The notes under the pieces were generated by a model that did not search any database, was not told the DNA's origin, and saw only the letters and a program-made list of their open reading frames with translations. Shown here in pieces: positions 25,994 through 35,401 of a stretch of DNA of 64,000 bases. Source of the stretch: Arenibacter sp. P308M17 (GTDB lineage: Bacteria > Bacteroidota > Bacteroidia > Flavobacteriales > Flavobacteriaceae); the NCBI RefSeq assembly GCF_003426735.1, contig NZ_QVON01000006.1:310001-374000 (forward strand), written 5' to 3'. The position numbers were made by a program, and so were the translations under genes. Each line of letters opens with the position of its first letter. The first letter of the stretch is position 1.

Positions 25994-27214
25994 ATGATAT
26001 TTGGGATTATTAGGGAACGGAAAAATCCGCCCGATCGGCGCGTGGTACTAACACCGGATGCCTGTGTACGGATCCTTGCCAAATTCAAGGAAGCCAAAAT
26101 AAGGGTAGAGCCTTCTCCTATTAGGATCTTTACCGATGGGGAATATAGGGAACAAGGGGTGGAAGTGACTGGGGAAATGGAAAATTGCGACGTGCTTATT
26201 GGGGTAAAGGAAGTTCCTATAGCCTACTTGGTTCCCAATAAAAAATATTTCTTTTTTTCGCACACCATAAAAAAACAGCCCTACAATAGAAGTTTGCTTA
26301 AGGCGGTATTGGAAAAGAATATTGAACTGTATGATCATGAAGTGATTACAGCTTCCAAAGGGCAGCGCTTGGTGGCATTTGGAAGGTATGCCGGAATTGT
26401 GGGTGCCTATAACGGTTTAAGGGCGTATGGACTTAAGTTCGCTTTGTTCCGATTGCCAAAGGCGGAAACCTTGGCCAATAGGCAGGCTTTGATTTCGGAA
26501 CTTAAAAAGGTGAAATTGCCCAATATTAAAATTCTCCTTACAGGGAGGGGAAGGGTGGGAAATGGGGCCAGGGAAATGCTGGATGCCATGGAAATCAAAA
26601 AAGTTAAGGTGTCCGATTATCTGACAAAAACTTTCAAAGAACCCGTTTATTGTCAGATAGATGCTTCCGATTATAATAAACGTAAGGATGGCGCCAGAGG
26701 AAATAAGGCCGACTTTTTTGCCAGCCCGGAATCGTATAGATCCAATTTTTTTCGTTTTGCAGAAGTGACCAATTTGTATATAGCCGGTCATTTCTATGGT
26801 GATGGCGCCCCCTATTTATTTACACGTGAGGATGCCAAAGATCCCAAATTTGGAATAAAAGTGGTCGCCGATATCAGCTGTGATATAGATGGGCCCGTTG
26901 CTACGACCATAAGGTCCAGTACTATAGCAGATCCCATTTATGGCTATGACCCCCGCACAGAAACCGAAACCGAATTCAAGGATCCAAATGCCATTGCAGT
27001 GATGGCCGTTGATAATTTGCCCTGTGAATTGCCCCGAGATGCCAGTATAGGTTTTAGCGATGCTTTTGTAAAATATGTAATCCCCGCCTTTTTTAACGGA
27101 GATGCGGACGGGGTTTTGGAACGCGCAAGAATGACCAGGAACGGGAAGCTGACCAAAAGATATTCCTATCTGCAGGATTATGTGGACGGCCCAGGGGCAG
27201 TAGGCAGTAAGTAG
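25994..27214 (+). CDS. Alanine dehydrogenase/PNT-family dehydrogenase, saccharopine-dehydrogenase-like
   Basis: 406 residues. The N-terminal AlaDh/PNT domain begins IFGIIRERKNPPDRRVVLTP, and a Rossmann NAD-binding site appears as LLTGRGRVGNGAREML at about residue 180. A C-terminal DISCDIDGPVATTIRSSTIA segment is shared with lysine-forming saccharopine dehydrogenases. The reaction is likely an NAD(P)-dependent oxidation at an amino-acid carbon, lysine/saccharopine by family, but alanine dehydrogenase is not excluded. It starts after an AT-rich divergent region and stands alone. Confidence 0.8.
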   Translation: MIFGIIRERKNPPDRRVVLTPDACVRILAKFKEAKIRVEPSPIRIFTDGEYREQGVEVTGEMENCDVLIGVKEVPIAYLVPNKKYFFFSHTIKKQPYNRSLLKAVLEKNIELYDHEVITASKGQRLVAFGRYAGIVGAYNGLRAYGLKFALFRLPKAETLANRQALISELKKVKLPNIKILLTGRGRVGNGAREMLDAMEIKKVKVSDYLTKTFKEPVYCQIDASDYNKRKDGARGNKADFFASPESYRSNFFRFAEVTNLYIAGHFYGDGAPYLFTREDAKDPKFGIKVVADISCDIDGPVATTIRSSTIADPIYGYDPRTETETEFKDPNAIAVMAVDNLPCELPRDASIGFSDAFVKYVIPAFFNGDADGVLERARMTRNGKLTKRYSYLQDYVDGPGAVGSK

Positions 27215-27349
27215 TGGGCAGGGATAAAGTTCATTTCCAAGGTTGAAATTTGAACTGAATTCCCCTCTTGAGAGAGCCTGTCCCGCTTTTTTGCGGGAGG
27301 TTAGGGGTGTGTATTGATGGAGGTTGAATAGCGGAGTCGAAATCTTTTT

Positions 27350-27510
27350 ATTGGAGTAGGCAATTGCAGTGAGCAGCGAAAACTTTTTTTTGACAACTGC
27401 TTACTGCCAACTTATCATCCCGTCCTTTTCAGGAAATTCCATTCCCTTCCAAAATTTATGTAATTTCATTGCATAGTTTAGTTTTGGAATGTTGGCTTCC
27501 CCTGTCGGAA
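27350..27510. repeat. Dispersed repeat, family 1 copy
   Basis: Shares ACTGCTTACTGCC, GTCC..TTC.AGGAAATTCCATTCC, GTAATTTCATTGCA and TAGTTTAGTTTT with copies near 2700, 50705 and 59655. The gap 27215-27555 also contains a CCCGC-TTTTTT-GCGGG hairpin (27284-27299), possibly the terminator of the preceding gene. Confidence 0.6.
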
Positions 27511-27555
27511 TTTCAAATACTGGGGGGCTATCGTAAAACGTAAATTAAGTCCATC

Positions 27556-27915
27556 ATGAATCCAGCTGAAGTATATATACTTAATCAATCGGAACCCTTT
27601 AAAAGTATTCTATTGTATTTGCAAACGGTTATTGAGGGTACTGTACCGGAGGTGGAACTGAAATATAAATACAAACTCCCTTTTTATTACCTCAATGGAA
27701 GACCGTATTGTTATTTACATCAAAGCAAGGATTACGTAGATCTCGGTTTCTGGAACGCTGCCCATTTAACGGTCCAACTGGAGCAAATGAACACGGAAGG
27801 GCGAAAAATGATGAGATCCCTTCGTTACAGATCCCTGGAAGAAATTGATGTTGCTATTCTAAGGGAAGTCTTGGAGGATGCCTATAGCGTTAAGGATAAA
27901 AAGTTTTGGAAATAG
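27556..27915 (+). CDS. DUF1801 domain protein (YdhG-like)
   Basis: 119 residues covering one complete DUF1801 domain: PAEVYILNQSEPFKSILLYL, VELKYKYKLPFYYLNGRPYC, YLHQSKDYVDLGFWNAAHLT and RSLRYRSLEEID. The fold resembles the frataxin-like/YdhG group and its biochemical role is unknown. Standalone gene preceded by a repeat; nothing ties it to its neighbours. Confidence 0.85.
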   Translation: MNPAEVYILNQSEPFKSILLYLQTVIEGTVPEVELKYKYKLPFYYLNGRPYCYLHQSKDYVDLGFWNAAHLTVQLEQMNTEGRKMMRSLRYRSLEEIDVAILREVLEDAYSVKDKKFWK

Positions 27916-28014
27916 AGCCTTTGCTGTACCGTTGGTAATGACAATAACCAAGCTTGAAATTATGACCAATCACTTTTTTTTATTTTTTTGCTACTGACTA
28001 CTGAACTTCCCTGA

Positions 28015-29622
28015 TTATTCCCCAATAAGCCCCTTGTCCTTGTAAAGTTGAATATATTGGTTGCTCAACGAATCGGAATCCTTATATTTTTTCCTTAGTC
28101 CGTCCAGTTTCTCCTTCAATTCGGCTACCACTTGAGCATAATCGGGATCGTTAAATACATTGTTCAGTTCTTGGGGATCTTTTTCCCTATCATAGAGTTC
28201 CCATACATCAACATCGTAATAAAAGTGTATTAGTTTAAATTCCTTGGTGGCCATGCCATAATGGCGTTTTACCGCGTGCTCCGCAGGATATTCGTAATAG
28301 TGGTAATACACGGCATCCCTATCCCATTTTTCCTTTTCCCCTTTCAGCAACGGTACTAGACTTTTTCCTTGCATGTCTTCGGGGGCTGTTACCCCGGCCA
28401 CTTCCAAAAAGGTCTGGGCAAAATCCAGGTTCTGTACCATCTCATCCTCTGTGGTGCCTGGGGTTATAACATTTGGCCATTTTATAAGTAATGGAGTTTT
28501 AAAGGATTCATTGTACATAAAACGTTTGTCGAACCAGCCGTGCTCCCCCAGGTAAAAACCTTGGTCCGAGGTGTATATCACTAAAGTATTTTCGGCAAGT
28601 CCCTCATCATCCAAATAGTCCAAGACCCTCCCCACATTTTCATCTACTGCGGCAATGGTCCCTAGATAATCCTGCATATACCTTTGGTATTTCCAGACCA
28701 TTAGGGTAGAATCGTTCATATTGCCGTATTCCTTTTTAAACGCCTCGTTGATGGGGCCGTATACCTTGTCCCATTCCGCTCTCTGTTCGGGATTAAATTT
28801 GTTTAGGCCTCCAATGCCCAAGTGTTCCTCTATATTTAATTCCTCCAGTACCGCGTCGGTAATCTTTAGGTCATAGCGCAGGGTCATGTGTTTTAGGATG
28901 TTCATTTCGGCAGGTCCTGCGGTAGTTTCGCGTGTAGTATAATCGTCGAACAAAGTAGCCGGTAAAGGATAGGTGTTTTTTGTAAATTCATTGTAATGTC
29001 TAGGGGCCGGCATCCAAGACCTATGCGGTGCCTTGTGCAAATACATCAACATAAAGGGTTTTTGGGCGTCCCTCCGATTTTGTAGCCAATCCAAGGTGAG
29101 GTCGGTGGTAATATCCGTAACATAACCTGTTATAGTGGTGTCCCCGCTAGCCGTAATGAAACGGGGATTGTAATAATCTCCCTGTCCCGGTAGGATCTTA
29201 AATTCATCAAAACCTTTGGGATTGTTGCCAAAATGGAGTTTCCCGAACATAGCGGTCTGGTAACCTGCTTTTTGTAACAATTGCGGAAAGGTAACATTGG
29301 TAGTGTCGAAAGGGGAGAGGTTATCGATCTTGCCGTTAATGTGGCTATGCTTTCCTGTCAGTATAACCGCGCGCGATGGGGCACAAATGGAATTGGTGAC
29401 ACTGGCATTGGTAAAGCGCATTCCTTCCTTGGCAATCCTGTCTATGTTCGGGGTGTTGATCAGGCGGTTATCATAGGCACTAATGGCCTGGTAGGCATGG
29501 TCATCGGACATGATGAAAACAATATTCGGCTTTTTTAAAACTGGTTCTTTTGTTTCCCGCTTACAGGAGGTACATAATAAAAAATAGGCTCCAAAAAGGA
29601 GATAGGGGAATATGCGGTTCAT
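28015..29622 (-). CDS. Sulfatase (type I, formylglycine-dependent), lipoprotein
   Basis: 535 residues. Lipoprotein signal (FGAYFLLCTSC, Cys20). Metal-binding DD at residues 40-41 (FIMSDDHAYQ). The FGly motif C80-A-P-S-R in SICAPSRAVILTGKHSH is intact. A second metal site reads IYTSDQGFYLGEHGWFDK, and the C-terminal phrase YDREKDPQELNNVF is typical of carbohydrate sulfatases. It removes sulfate esters from a polysaccharide or derived sugar in the periplasm or on the surface, after conversion of the Cys to formylglycine by an FGE not seen here. Substrate unknown. Confidence 0.92.
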   Translation of the reverse strand: MNRIFPYLLFGAYFLLCTSCKRETKEPVLKKPNIVFIMSDDHAYQAISAYDNRLINTPNIDRIAKEGMRFTNASVTNSICAPSRAVILTGKHSHINGKIDNLSPFDTTNVTFPQLLQKAGYQTAMFGKLHFGNNPKGFDEFKILPGQGDYYNPRFITASGDTTITGYVTDITTDLTLDWLQNRRDAQKPFMLMYLHKAPHRSWMPAPRHYNEFTKNTYPLPATLFDDYTTRETTAGPAEMNILKHMTLRYDLKITDAVLEELNIEEHLGIGGLNKFNPEQRAEWDKVYGPINEAFKKEYGNMNDSTLMVWKYQRYMQDYLGTIAAVDENVGRVLDYLDDEGLAENTLVIYTSDQGFYLGEHGWFDKRFMYNESFKTPLLIKWPNVITPGTTEDEMVQNLDFAQTFLEVAGVTAPEDMQGKSLVPLLKGEKEKWDRDAVYYHYYEYPAEHAVKRHYGMATKEFKLIHFYYDVDVWELYDREKDPQELNNVFNDPDYAQVVAELKEKLDGLRKKYKDSDSLSNQYIQLYKDKGLIGE

Positions 29623-29894
29623 AACAAGGTATTTATGGTCTTAAAAGTAAAAATAGGGTTTTGTTATTAAAATTCAATAACTGCCCGCCCATTTGTATCG
29701 GTTCGGCACTCGTTGGAATACGGCTATTACTATACCTTGAGCCGTGGGATAGTCATTCGGTCACAATAGATTTTTTAAGGGTTTTATATTATAGCATTGC
29801 CAGGTTTGCACAAGAGGTTTCCGCTATTTAGCAATTCGTAAAAGTTTGAATCAATTGGTAAAAACTATTTCACTTTATATCGAATTGGAAACAA
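29623..29894. other. Spacer with no recognised feature
   Basis: Upstream region of the sulfatase gene; AT-rich without a clear promoter match. It joins the candidate small RNA and its terminator. Confidence 0.5.
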
Positions 29895-29921
29895 AAATGC
29901 CGCACTTTAAGGCGGCATTCA
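29894..29921 (-). terminator. Terminator of the candidate small RNA
   Basis: AATGCCGC and GCGGCATT arms with an 8-base loop, followed on the minus strand by a T run (TTTTTG). Confidence 0.75.
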
Positions 29922-30088
29922 AAAAAATATGTTTAATCAATAGGCCTTGCCTCGGGTGTAGCTGACAGATAGTCTCCGATGCACGGTAATGGATTATTTT
30001 TACTTGTATCTTGGTTCTTGTAGTGCAGCGGTCTTGATTCTCATTCCTCCTACACTATACCTAGAGGTAGTTCATTGTTTTTACAGTT
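29895..30088 (-). ncRNA. Candidate 6S-like RNA
   Basis: About 190 bases between the kdsA stop and a strong minus-strand terminator. A TAnnTTTG box (TAAATTTG) overlaps the kdsA stop (about 30093-30101). The transcript can fold with a closing stem (CCTC...GTGTAG at 30067-30050 with CTACAC..GAGG at 29961-29950), an open bubble of 14-18 bases per side, and an inner stem CCG-CT-GCAC (30031-30023) with GTGC-AT-CGG (29984-29976). Closing stem, central bubble and terminal arm at this length are the architecture of 6S RNA, which traps RNA polymerase. No long open frame lies here. Confidence 0.5.
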
Positions 30089-30099
30089 GGAAGCCAAAT

Positions 30100-30918
30100 T
30101 TATAAGGAGTTTACCGTTTTGCGTATTGCCGTTAAATTGGTCAATAATTTTTCCAAATGATCCAAATGCAGCATATTGGCGCCGTCACTTTTGGCATTGG
30201 CAGGGTCAAAATGGGTCTCTATAAATATGCCATCCGCACCGGTGACAATTCCTGCCCTGGCAATGGTCTCTATCATATCCGGCCTCCCTCCGGTAACCCC
30301 TGAGGACTGATTGGGTTGTTGTAATGAATGGGTTACATCCAAAACTACCGGTGCATACTGCTTCATAGTGGGAATACCACGGAAATCCACAATCATATCC
30401 TGGTAGCCGAACATGGTGCCCCGGTCGGTAACCATTACCTGTCCATTGTTGGAATCCAACACTTTTTGTACCGCATGCTTCATACTTTCCGGGCTCATGA
30501 ATTGCCCCTTTTTTAAATTCACCACTTTTCCGGTTTCAGCCGCTGCCACTACTAGATCGGTCTGGCGCACCAAAAAAGCCGGTATCTGCAATACATCTAC
30601 ATATTCGGCGGCCATGTGGGCATCTGAAATTTCGTGTATATCCGTTATGGTAGGGATCTTAAAGGTTTCGGATACTTTTCTCAAAATTTTTAAGGCCTTT
30701 TCATCCCCAATACCAGTAAATGAATCCACCCTACTGCGGTTGGCCTTTTTAAAACTTCCCTTAAAAACATAAGGAATATTGAGTTTATCGGTAATGGAAA
30801 CTACCTTTTCCGCTACGCGCATAGCCATTTCTTCCCCTTCAATGGCGCAGGGGCCACAAAGAAGAAAAAAGTTGTTGCTTTTGGTATGTTTAAGCTGGGG
30901 TATAAGTTCTAGATTCAT
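30100..30918 (-). CDS. kdsA: 3-deoxy-8-phosphooctulonate (KDO-8-phosphate) synthase
   Basis: 272 residues, standard length. Family motifs: FFLLCGPCAIEGE, VFKGSFKKANRSR, DSFTGIGDEKALKIL, RTMFGYQDMIVDFRGIP-like (TDRGTMFGYQDMIVDFRGIP), SSGVTGGRPDMIET and FIETHFDPANAKSDGANML. It condenses phosphoenolpyruvate with arabinose 5-phosphate in the cytoplasm to start KDO synthesis for lipopolysaccharide. A TATCTTTG box on the minus strand (30936-30943) probably serves as its promoter. Divergent from typA. Confidence 0.97.
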   Translation of the reverse strand: MNLELIPQLKHTKSNNFFLLCGPCAIEGEEMAMRVAEKVVSITDKLNIPYVFKGSFKKANRSRVDSFTGIGDEKALKILRKVSETFKIPTITDIHEISDAHMAAEYVDVLQIPAFLVRQTDLVVAAAETGKVVNLKKGQFMSPESMKHAVQKVLDSNNGQVMVTDRGTMFGYQDMIVDFRGIPTMKQYAPVVLDVTHSLQQPNQSSGVTGGRPDMIETIARAGIVTGADGIFIETHFDPANAKSDGANMLHLDHLEKLLTNLTAIRKTVNSL

Positions 30919-30935
30919 AGAGCCTGATTTTGGTG

Positions 30936-30943
30936 CAAAGATA
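30936..30943 (-). promoter_or_regulatory. Probable kdsA promoter -7 element
   Basis: TATCTTTG on the minus strand, an exact TAnnTTTG match 18 bases before the kdsA start. No well-spaced TTG is visible at -33. Confidence 0.5.
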
Positions 30944-31019
30944 ATGGAATTTGAGGGTTATTTGTACTTTACAAAACTGCTTCAATATCAATAAGATAAG
31001 AAAAATCGAGCTTTTGTAG

Positions 31020-31046
31020 TTGGCGAAAAAAAAATGAGTATCTTTG
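31020..31046 (+). promoter_or_regulatory. Probable typA promoter
   Basis: TTG at 31020-31022 and TATCTTTG at 31039-31046 with a 16-base spacer, a good match to the Bacteroidota TTG/TAnnTTTG promoter. The leader before the start codon is about 35 bases. Confidence 0.65.
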
Positions 31047-31087
31047 CGCCCGCATTTAGGGTGCTTAGATGCGTTTAAAATCATATT

Positions 31088-32887
31088 ATGGGAGTTACAA
31101 AAAATATAGCTATTATAGCCCACGTTGACCACGGTAAGACCACCTTGGTAGATAAAATTATGTATTACTGCCAATTATTTAGGGATAACCAGAACACTGG
31201 AGACCTAATATTGGACAACAACGATCTGGAACGTGAAAGGGGTATTACCATTACCTCCAAGAACGTTTCCGTTGTTTACAAAGGTACCAAGATCAACATT
31301 ATAGATACCCCTGGCCACGCAGATTTTGGAGGTGAAGTAGAGCGTGTACTGAACATGGCAGATGGCGTACTTTTGTTGGTAGATGCCTTTGAAGGTCCTA
31401 TGCCGCAAACCCGTTTTGTACTCCAGAAGGCAATAGATCTAGGTCTAAAACCCTGTGTGGTGATCAATAAGGTGGACAAGGAAAACTGTACTCCGGAAGA
31501 GGTACATGAGAAGGTTTTTGACCTTATGTTCGAACTGGGTGCCGAAGAATGGCAATTGGATTTTCCTACCGTTTATGGTTCTGCAAAAAACAACTGGATG
31601 AGCGATGATTGGAAAAACCAAACAGATAACATTGAGCCACTTTTGGATATGGTTATAGAGCATATCCCTACATTTAAGGCCAAGGAAGGGAATACCCAGA
31701 TGTTGATTACTTCTTTGGATTTTTCATCTTTTACAGGCAGGATCGCTATAGGAAGATTGCAAAGGGGCAGCCTTAAGGAGGGACAGCAAATTTCTTTGAT
31801 TAAGAGAAATGGTACCATTGTAAAATCTAAAATTAAGGAACTATATACTTTCGAAGGGATGGGCCGATTAAAGGTTCCTGAAGTAGCCACGGGCGATATT
31901 TGTGCCCTTGTGGGCATTGAAGGTTTTGAAATTGGCGATACCGTTGCCGATATTGAAAACCCGGAGCAATTGAAAACCATAGCCATTGATGAGCCAACCA
32001 TGAGTATGTTGTTTACCATTAATGACAGTCCATTTTTTGGAAGGGATGGCAAATTTGTAACTTCCAGACATATCAATGACCGCCTAAAAAGGGAATTGGA
32101 AAAGAATTTGGCACTGAGGGTCAATGAAACCGATAGCGCCGATAAATTTTTAGTTTTCGGACGTGGGGTACTGCACCTTTCCGTTTTGATCGAAACTATG
32201 AGAAGGGAAGGTTACGAATTGCAAATTGGGCAGCCACAGGTAATCATCAAGGAGATCAATGGAGTGAAATGTGAGCCGATCGAGCAGTTGACCATAGATT
32301 TGCCGGAAGAAGTTTCCGGTAGGGCCGTGGAAATGGTTTCTATCCGTAAAGGGGAAATGACCAGTATGGAGGCCAAGGGCAACCGTATGATCTGCCAATT
32401 CTTAATTCCATCAAGGGGGATTATAGGCCTAAGAAACCAATTGTTAACGGCTACCGCAGGTGAGGCCATTATGGCGCATCGCTTCTTGGAATACCAGCCT
32501 ATGAAAGGGGATATTCCCCAAAGACAAAATGGTTCTTTGGTATCTATGGAAACAGGAAAGTCCATTCCCTACTCCATAGATAAATTACAGGATAGAGGGA
32601 AGTTCTTTGTTGATCCGGGAGAGGATATCTACGAGGGACAGGTAATTGGAGAAAACTCCAGAGGAGACGATATGACGGTCAACATTACCAAGACCAAAAA
32701 ATTGTCGAACGTTCGTTCCTCGGGAGCCGATGACAAGGCCAAGATTGTTCCTGCCATTAAGTTTTCTTTGGAAGAGGCATTGGAATACATCCAAAAAGAC
32801 GAGTATGTTGAGGTTACTCCGAAACATTTGCGTCTTAGAAAGATTTATTTAACTGAAAATGACCGTAAGCGTAATAAAATAGCTTAA
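31088..32887 (+). CDS. typA: Ribosome-associated GTPase TypA/BipA
   Basis: 599 residues. GTPase domain with the P-loop [12 protein letters not shown], switch region [27 protein letters not shown] and NKVDKE. EF-G-like domains II, III and V follow, and the BipA-specific C-terminal domain includes [20 protein letters not shown]. It acts on the ribosome in 50S assembly and stress adaptation. Monocistronic, with two terminators downstream. Confidence 0.97.
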   Translation: MGVTKNIAIIAHVDHGKTTLVDKIMYYCQLFRDNQNTGDLILDNNDLERERGITITSKNVSVVYKGTKINIIDTPGHADFGGEVERVLNMADGVLLLVDAFEGPMPQTRFVLQKAIDLGLKPCVVINKVDKENCTPEEVHEKVFDLMFELGAEEWQLDFPTVYGSAKNNWMSDDWKNQTDNIEPLLDMVIEHIPTFKAKEGNTQMLITSLDFSSFTGRIAIGRLQRGSLKEGQQISLIKRNGTIVKSKIKELYTFEGMGRLKVPEVATGDICALVGIEGFEIGDTVADIENPEQLKTIAIDEPTMSMLFTINDSPFFGRDGKFVTSRHINDRLKRELEKNLALRVNETDSADKFLVFGRGVLHLSVLIETMRREGYELQIGQPQVIIKEINGVKCEPIEQLTIDLPEEVSGRAVEMVSIRKGEMTSMEAKGNRMICQFLIPSRGIIGLRNQLLTATAGEAIMAHRFLEYQPMKGDIPQRQNGSLVSMETGKSIPYSIDKLQDRGKFFVDPGEDIYEGQVIGENSRGDDMTVNITKTKKLSNVRSSGADDKAKIVPAIKFSLEEALEYIQKDEYVEVTPKHLRLRKIYLTENDRKRNKIA

Positions 32888-32892
32888 ATGGA

Positions 32893-32918
32893 AAGGCCCT
32901 TTTTTTAAGGGCTTTTTT
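32893..32918 (+). terminator. typA terminator 1
   Basis: AAGGCCCTT-like arm pairs with AAGGGCTTTTTT, six bases past the stop codon, followed by a T run. Confidence 0.75.
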
Positions 32919-32942
32919 GTTCTATTCATATATAATCCATGG

Positions 32943-32965
32943 GCCACCGTTATAGGTGGCTTTTT
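32943..32965 (+). terminator. Second terminator hairpin
   Basis: GCCACC-GTTATA-GGTGGC followed by TTTTT, 25 bases after the first hairpin; a backup terminator. Confidence 0.7.
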
Positions 32966-33168
32966 GTTTATTCAATTTTAACCAAGGAAGCTTCATGAAA
33001 TAGCCGGTAAAATGGTTATTTTGATCTCTCGGATTAGGAAATCGCTAAAATTTTGGGCTACATTTTCCTACTTTCTGAATAATTTGAACATAGTCTATTT
33101 TTCTTCGCTTTGAATATGAATTTTAATTAATTTAAAGTTTAATTCGGCCTAATCCAAATTAATAAAAT

Positions 33169-33957
33169 ATGCAACTAGAAGGAAAAAATGTACTCATCAC
33201 AGGCGGTACCAGAGGGATTGGAAAATGTATAATACAGGAATTGGTGAAAGGCGGTGTACGCCATATTGCCGTAATTGCCCGTGATAAACAAAATTTAAAA
33301 CAGCTCTCCCAGGAGTTTGAGGGCGTTAAGTTTATTCGTATTGCCGGCGATGTGGCCAATATAGAAGTTTTACGGGAGGCTGCGGCACGTATAGAGGACA
33401 AATGGGGACATGTGGATATCTTGATCAATAATGCGGGCATAGTAGCTGCTGGTCCCTTGGAAGATATAGAGGATGAAGACCTGTACGATCAGGTAGCGGT
33501 AAATATTACAGCGGTACTTTTACTTACCAAATATTGCATACCGCTTCTAAAAGCATCCAAGGAGGCTGCAATATTAAATATTTCTTCCGGTTTGGGGTTG
33601 TTGGGGATGCCCTTTTACGCAGTCTATGGAAGCACCAAGGCGGCCGTACGCCAATTTTCCGATGCTATGCGAAGGGAACTGGCCCCTTTTAACATTAGTG
33701 TTACCTGCTCTTTTCCAACGGCAACGGCAACGGATATGATGGAGAAATTTAAGGGTAGGGAGATGGATTCTCCGGAATACGTGGCCCGACGTTCAATTGA
33801 AGGGTTGCTGAATAAGGAATTGCAGGTAATATTTGGAGGGGAGGAACGGATAAGGGAAAATATCATGAATTTTGAGGCGCCCGAGGAATTTGACAAAATG
33901 GTGGCAAAGAATTATGAGGAGCGGAAAAAAGCAAGTATAGGCCATAAAACCGTTTAA
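33169..33957 (+). CDS. Short-chain dehydrogenase/reductase
   Basis: 262 residues, one classical SDR domain: cofactor motif TGGTRGIG (about residues 11-18), NNAG (about 89), catalytic Ser in NISSG and the Y-x3-K motif in YGSTK. The loop after the second strand (VIARDKQNLK) suggests an NADP(H) preference because of the basic residue, though that is weak. Substrate not predictable. A TypA-distal gene with its own spacer. Confidence 0.9.
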   Translation: MQLEGKNVLITGGTRGIGKCIIQELVKGGVRHIAVIARDKQNLKQLSQEFEGVKFIRIAGDVANIEVLREAAARIEDKWGHVDILINNAGIVAAGPLEDIEDEDLYDQVAVNITAVLLLTKYCIPLLKASKEAAILNISSGLGLLGMPFYAVYGSTKAAVRQFSDAMRRELAPFNISVTCSFPTATATDMMEKFKGREMDSPEYVARRSIEGLLNKELQVIFGGEERIRENIMNFEAPEEFDKMVAKNYEERKKASIGHKTV

Positions 33958-34344
33958 TCCAAAGATTCCCTGGAGGGGCGGAATATTATATAGTATCCGC
34001 TATCCAAGCGGATACTTTGTAAGGATTGTCAAAATTGCACCCACCGAAGTATGTTCCGAAATAGAAAGGGATTTCAGGGTTTCTAAGTACATGACAACAA
34101 TCGTATTAATAAGGTCTCTCGGAAAATCCGTTTTACCCCAAACCCTAAAGCCTGCCTGTCCGGTAGGCAGGGGATCCGGATTTACCTTGATTTCTTCCCT
34201 GGCCGACTACTTTGTTCACGTCCTTACCGGAACGGGCGGGCTTTATTGTCGGGGTCAAAAATTGAGGAAAATCTTGCGAAATTAAATTCTGTCATGCACT
34301 ATTGGTTTACTTTTTGGTAAAATACCGGATAACCTAAGCCGCTT
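33958..34344. repeat. Gene-free stretch with GC-rich palindromes
   Basis: Contains GCCTGCCTGTCCGGTAGGCAGG (34148-34169, shown as GCCTGCC...GGTAGGC) and ACCGGAACGGGCGGGC at 34226-34241, members of the CCTGCC-type palindrome family. No gene recognised. Confidence 0.45.
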
Positions 34345-35097
34345 TTATTGCAGGACCCCTTTCTTGTTATAGGCAGCGGCGGCCGCTCCTATAATGCCGG
34401 CATGATTTTGCAATTCTGCCGGAATTACCGGGGTTTCTATACTGATATAGTCTTTAAACTCTTCCCAATCCTTGGAGGTGCCGCCCCCTAATATAATTAG
34501 ATCGGGAGAAACGATCAATTCAACATATTCCAGGAAAACGTTAAACCTCTTGCCCCATTTCTTATAACTAAGTCCTTCCCTTTCCTTGGCGGAAGCCGCT
34601 GCCCAAAGTTCTATTTTATCATATTTTTTATAGGGAATCTGCCCCAATTCAAAATTGGGGATCAATTCTCCGTTGTAAAAGGCACCGCTACCTAGGCCGG
34701 TTCCTATGGTAATCATCAGTACAAGGCCCTCCTTTCCCCGGCCCACACCGAAATTGATGGATGCATATCCTGCGGCATCGGCATCGTTTACCACGGTAAC
34801 AGGTAATCCGGTAGCTTCGCTGAATAATTCATTTACATTTACACCAGTCCACCTTTTATGAAGGTTTCCGGGAGTTTTACAAACACCATTTTTAATAACC
34901 GTTGGAAACCCACAGCCAATAGGCCCGTTATAATCAAAATGTTGTACAATTTTGGCAACAATTTCGGCCATAGGTTTTGGTTTTCTCGATTTGGGAGTAG
35001 GTATCCTAAATCGCTCCGTTATCATTTCACCGGTTTCCATATTTACTAAAGCTCCTTTTATGCCCGAGCCACCGACATCTATTCCTAGGATTTCCAT
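34345..35097 (-). CDS. ppgK: ROK-family polyphosphate glucokinase
   Basis: 250 residues, ROK fold. ATP/phosphate motif GIDVGGSGIKGALVN at the start, sugar-binding CGFPTVIKNGVCKTPGN, VVNDADAAGYASINFG (catalytic Asp region) and TIGTGLGSGAFYNGEL. The arrangement KTPGNLHKRW and the lack of the ROK zinc-finger motif match polyphosphate--glucose phosphotransferases. It phosphorylates glucose with polyphosphate (or ATP) in the cytoplasm. Monocistronic. Confidence 0.85.
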   Translation of the reverse strand: MEILGIDVGGSGIKGALVNMETGEMITERFRIPTPKSRKPKPMAEIVAKIVQHFDYNGPIGCGFPTVIKNGVCKTPGNLHKRWTGVNVNELFSEATGLPVTVVNDADAAGYASINFGVGRGKEGLVLMITIGTGLGSGAFYNGELIPNFELGQIPYKKYDKIELWAAASAKEREGLSYKKWGKRFNVFLEYVELIVSPDLIILGGGTSKDWEEFKDYISIETPVIPAELQNHAGIIGAAAAAYNKKGVLQ

Positions 35098-35401
35098 GTA
35101 TTGTATTAATAATTTGTAAACAAAGTAACAAAAAACTTTTGGGAGTTATGGTATCCGTTTTTTTTGAATCAATATTTGTAATTTTGTTGAGCCTTAATTG
35201 TATAAAAATACCATCTTGGTTTCTGTAAATTTAGGATACCCAGGGTTGGCCAAAAAAAATAGCTTTTAAGCCATTGCCCTCTACTTAGGGCATATATCTT
35301 AGAGCCAGGAGCATATAGCCTACAGCCCACTTATCACACGTTCCGTTCCAAAGCCATAGGATACGGACATGGATATAAATTTATGGCATAGGAATAGTAA
35401 C
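35098..35401. other. Spacer with no recognised gene
   Basis: AT-rich. Bases 35285-35345 contain CATATAGCCTACAGCCCACTTATC, weakly similar to the TATAGCCTATAGC region of the repeat at 59655-59910. Nothing else seen. Confidence 0.4.

Noticed and set aside
25994..27214. Alanine dehydrogenase as a firm call
   Set aside because: The N-terminal domain is shared, but the C-terminal DISCDIDGP segment fits saccharopine-dehydrogenase-like proteins better; left as a family-level call.
32881..33168. Possible small RNA after typA
   Set aside because: Both hairpins have T runs and are explained as consecutive terminators.
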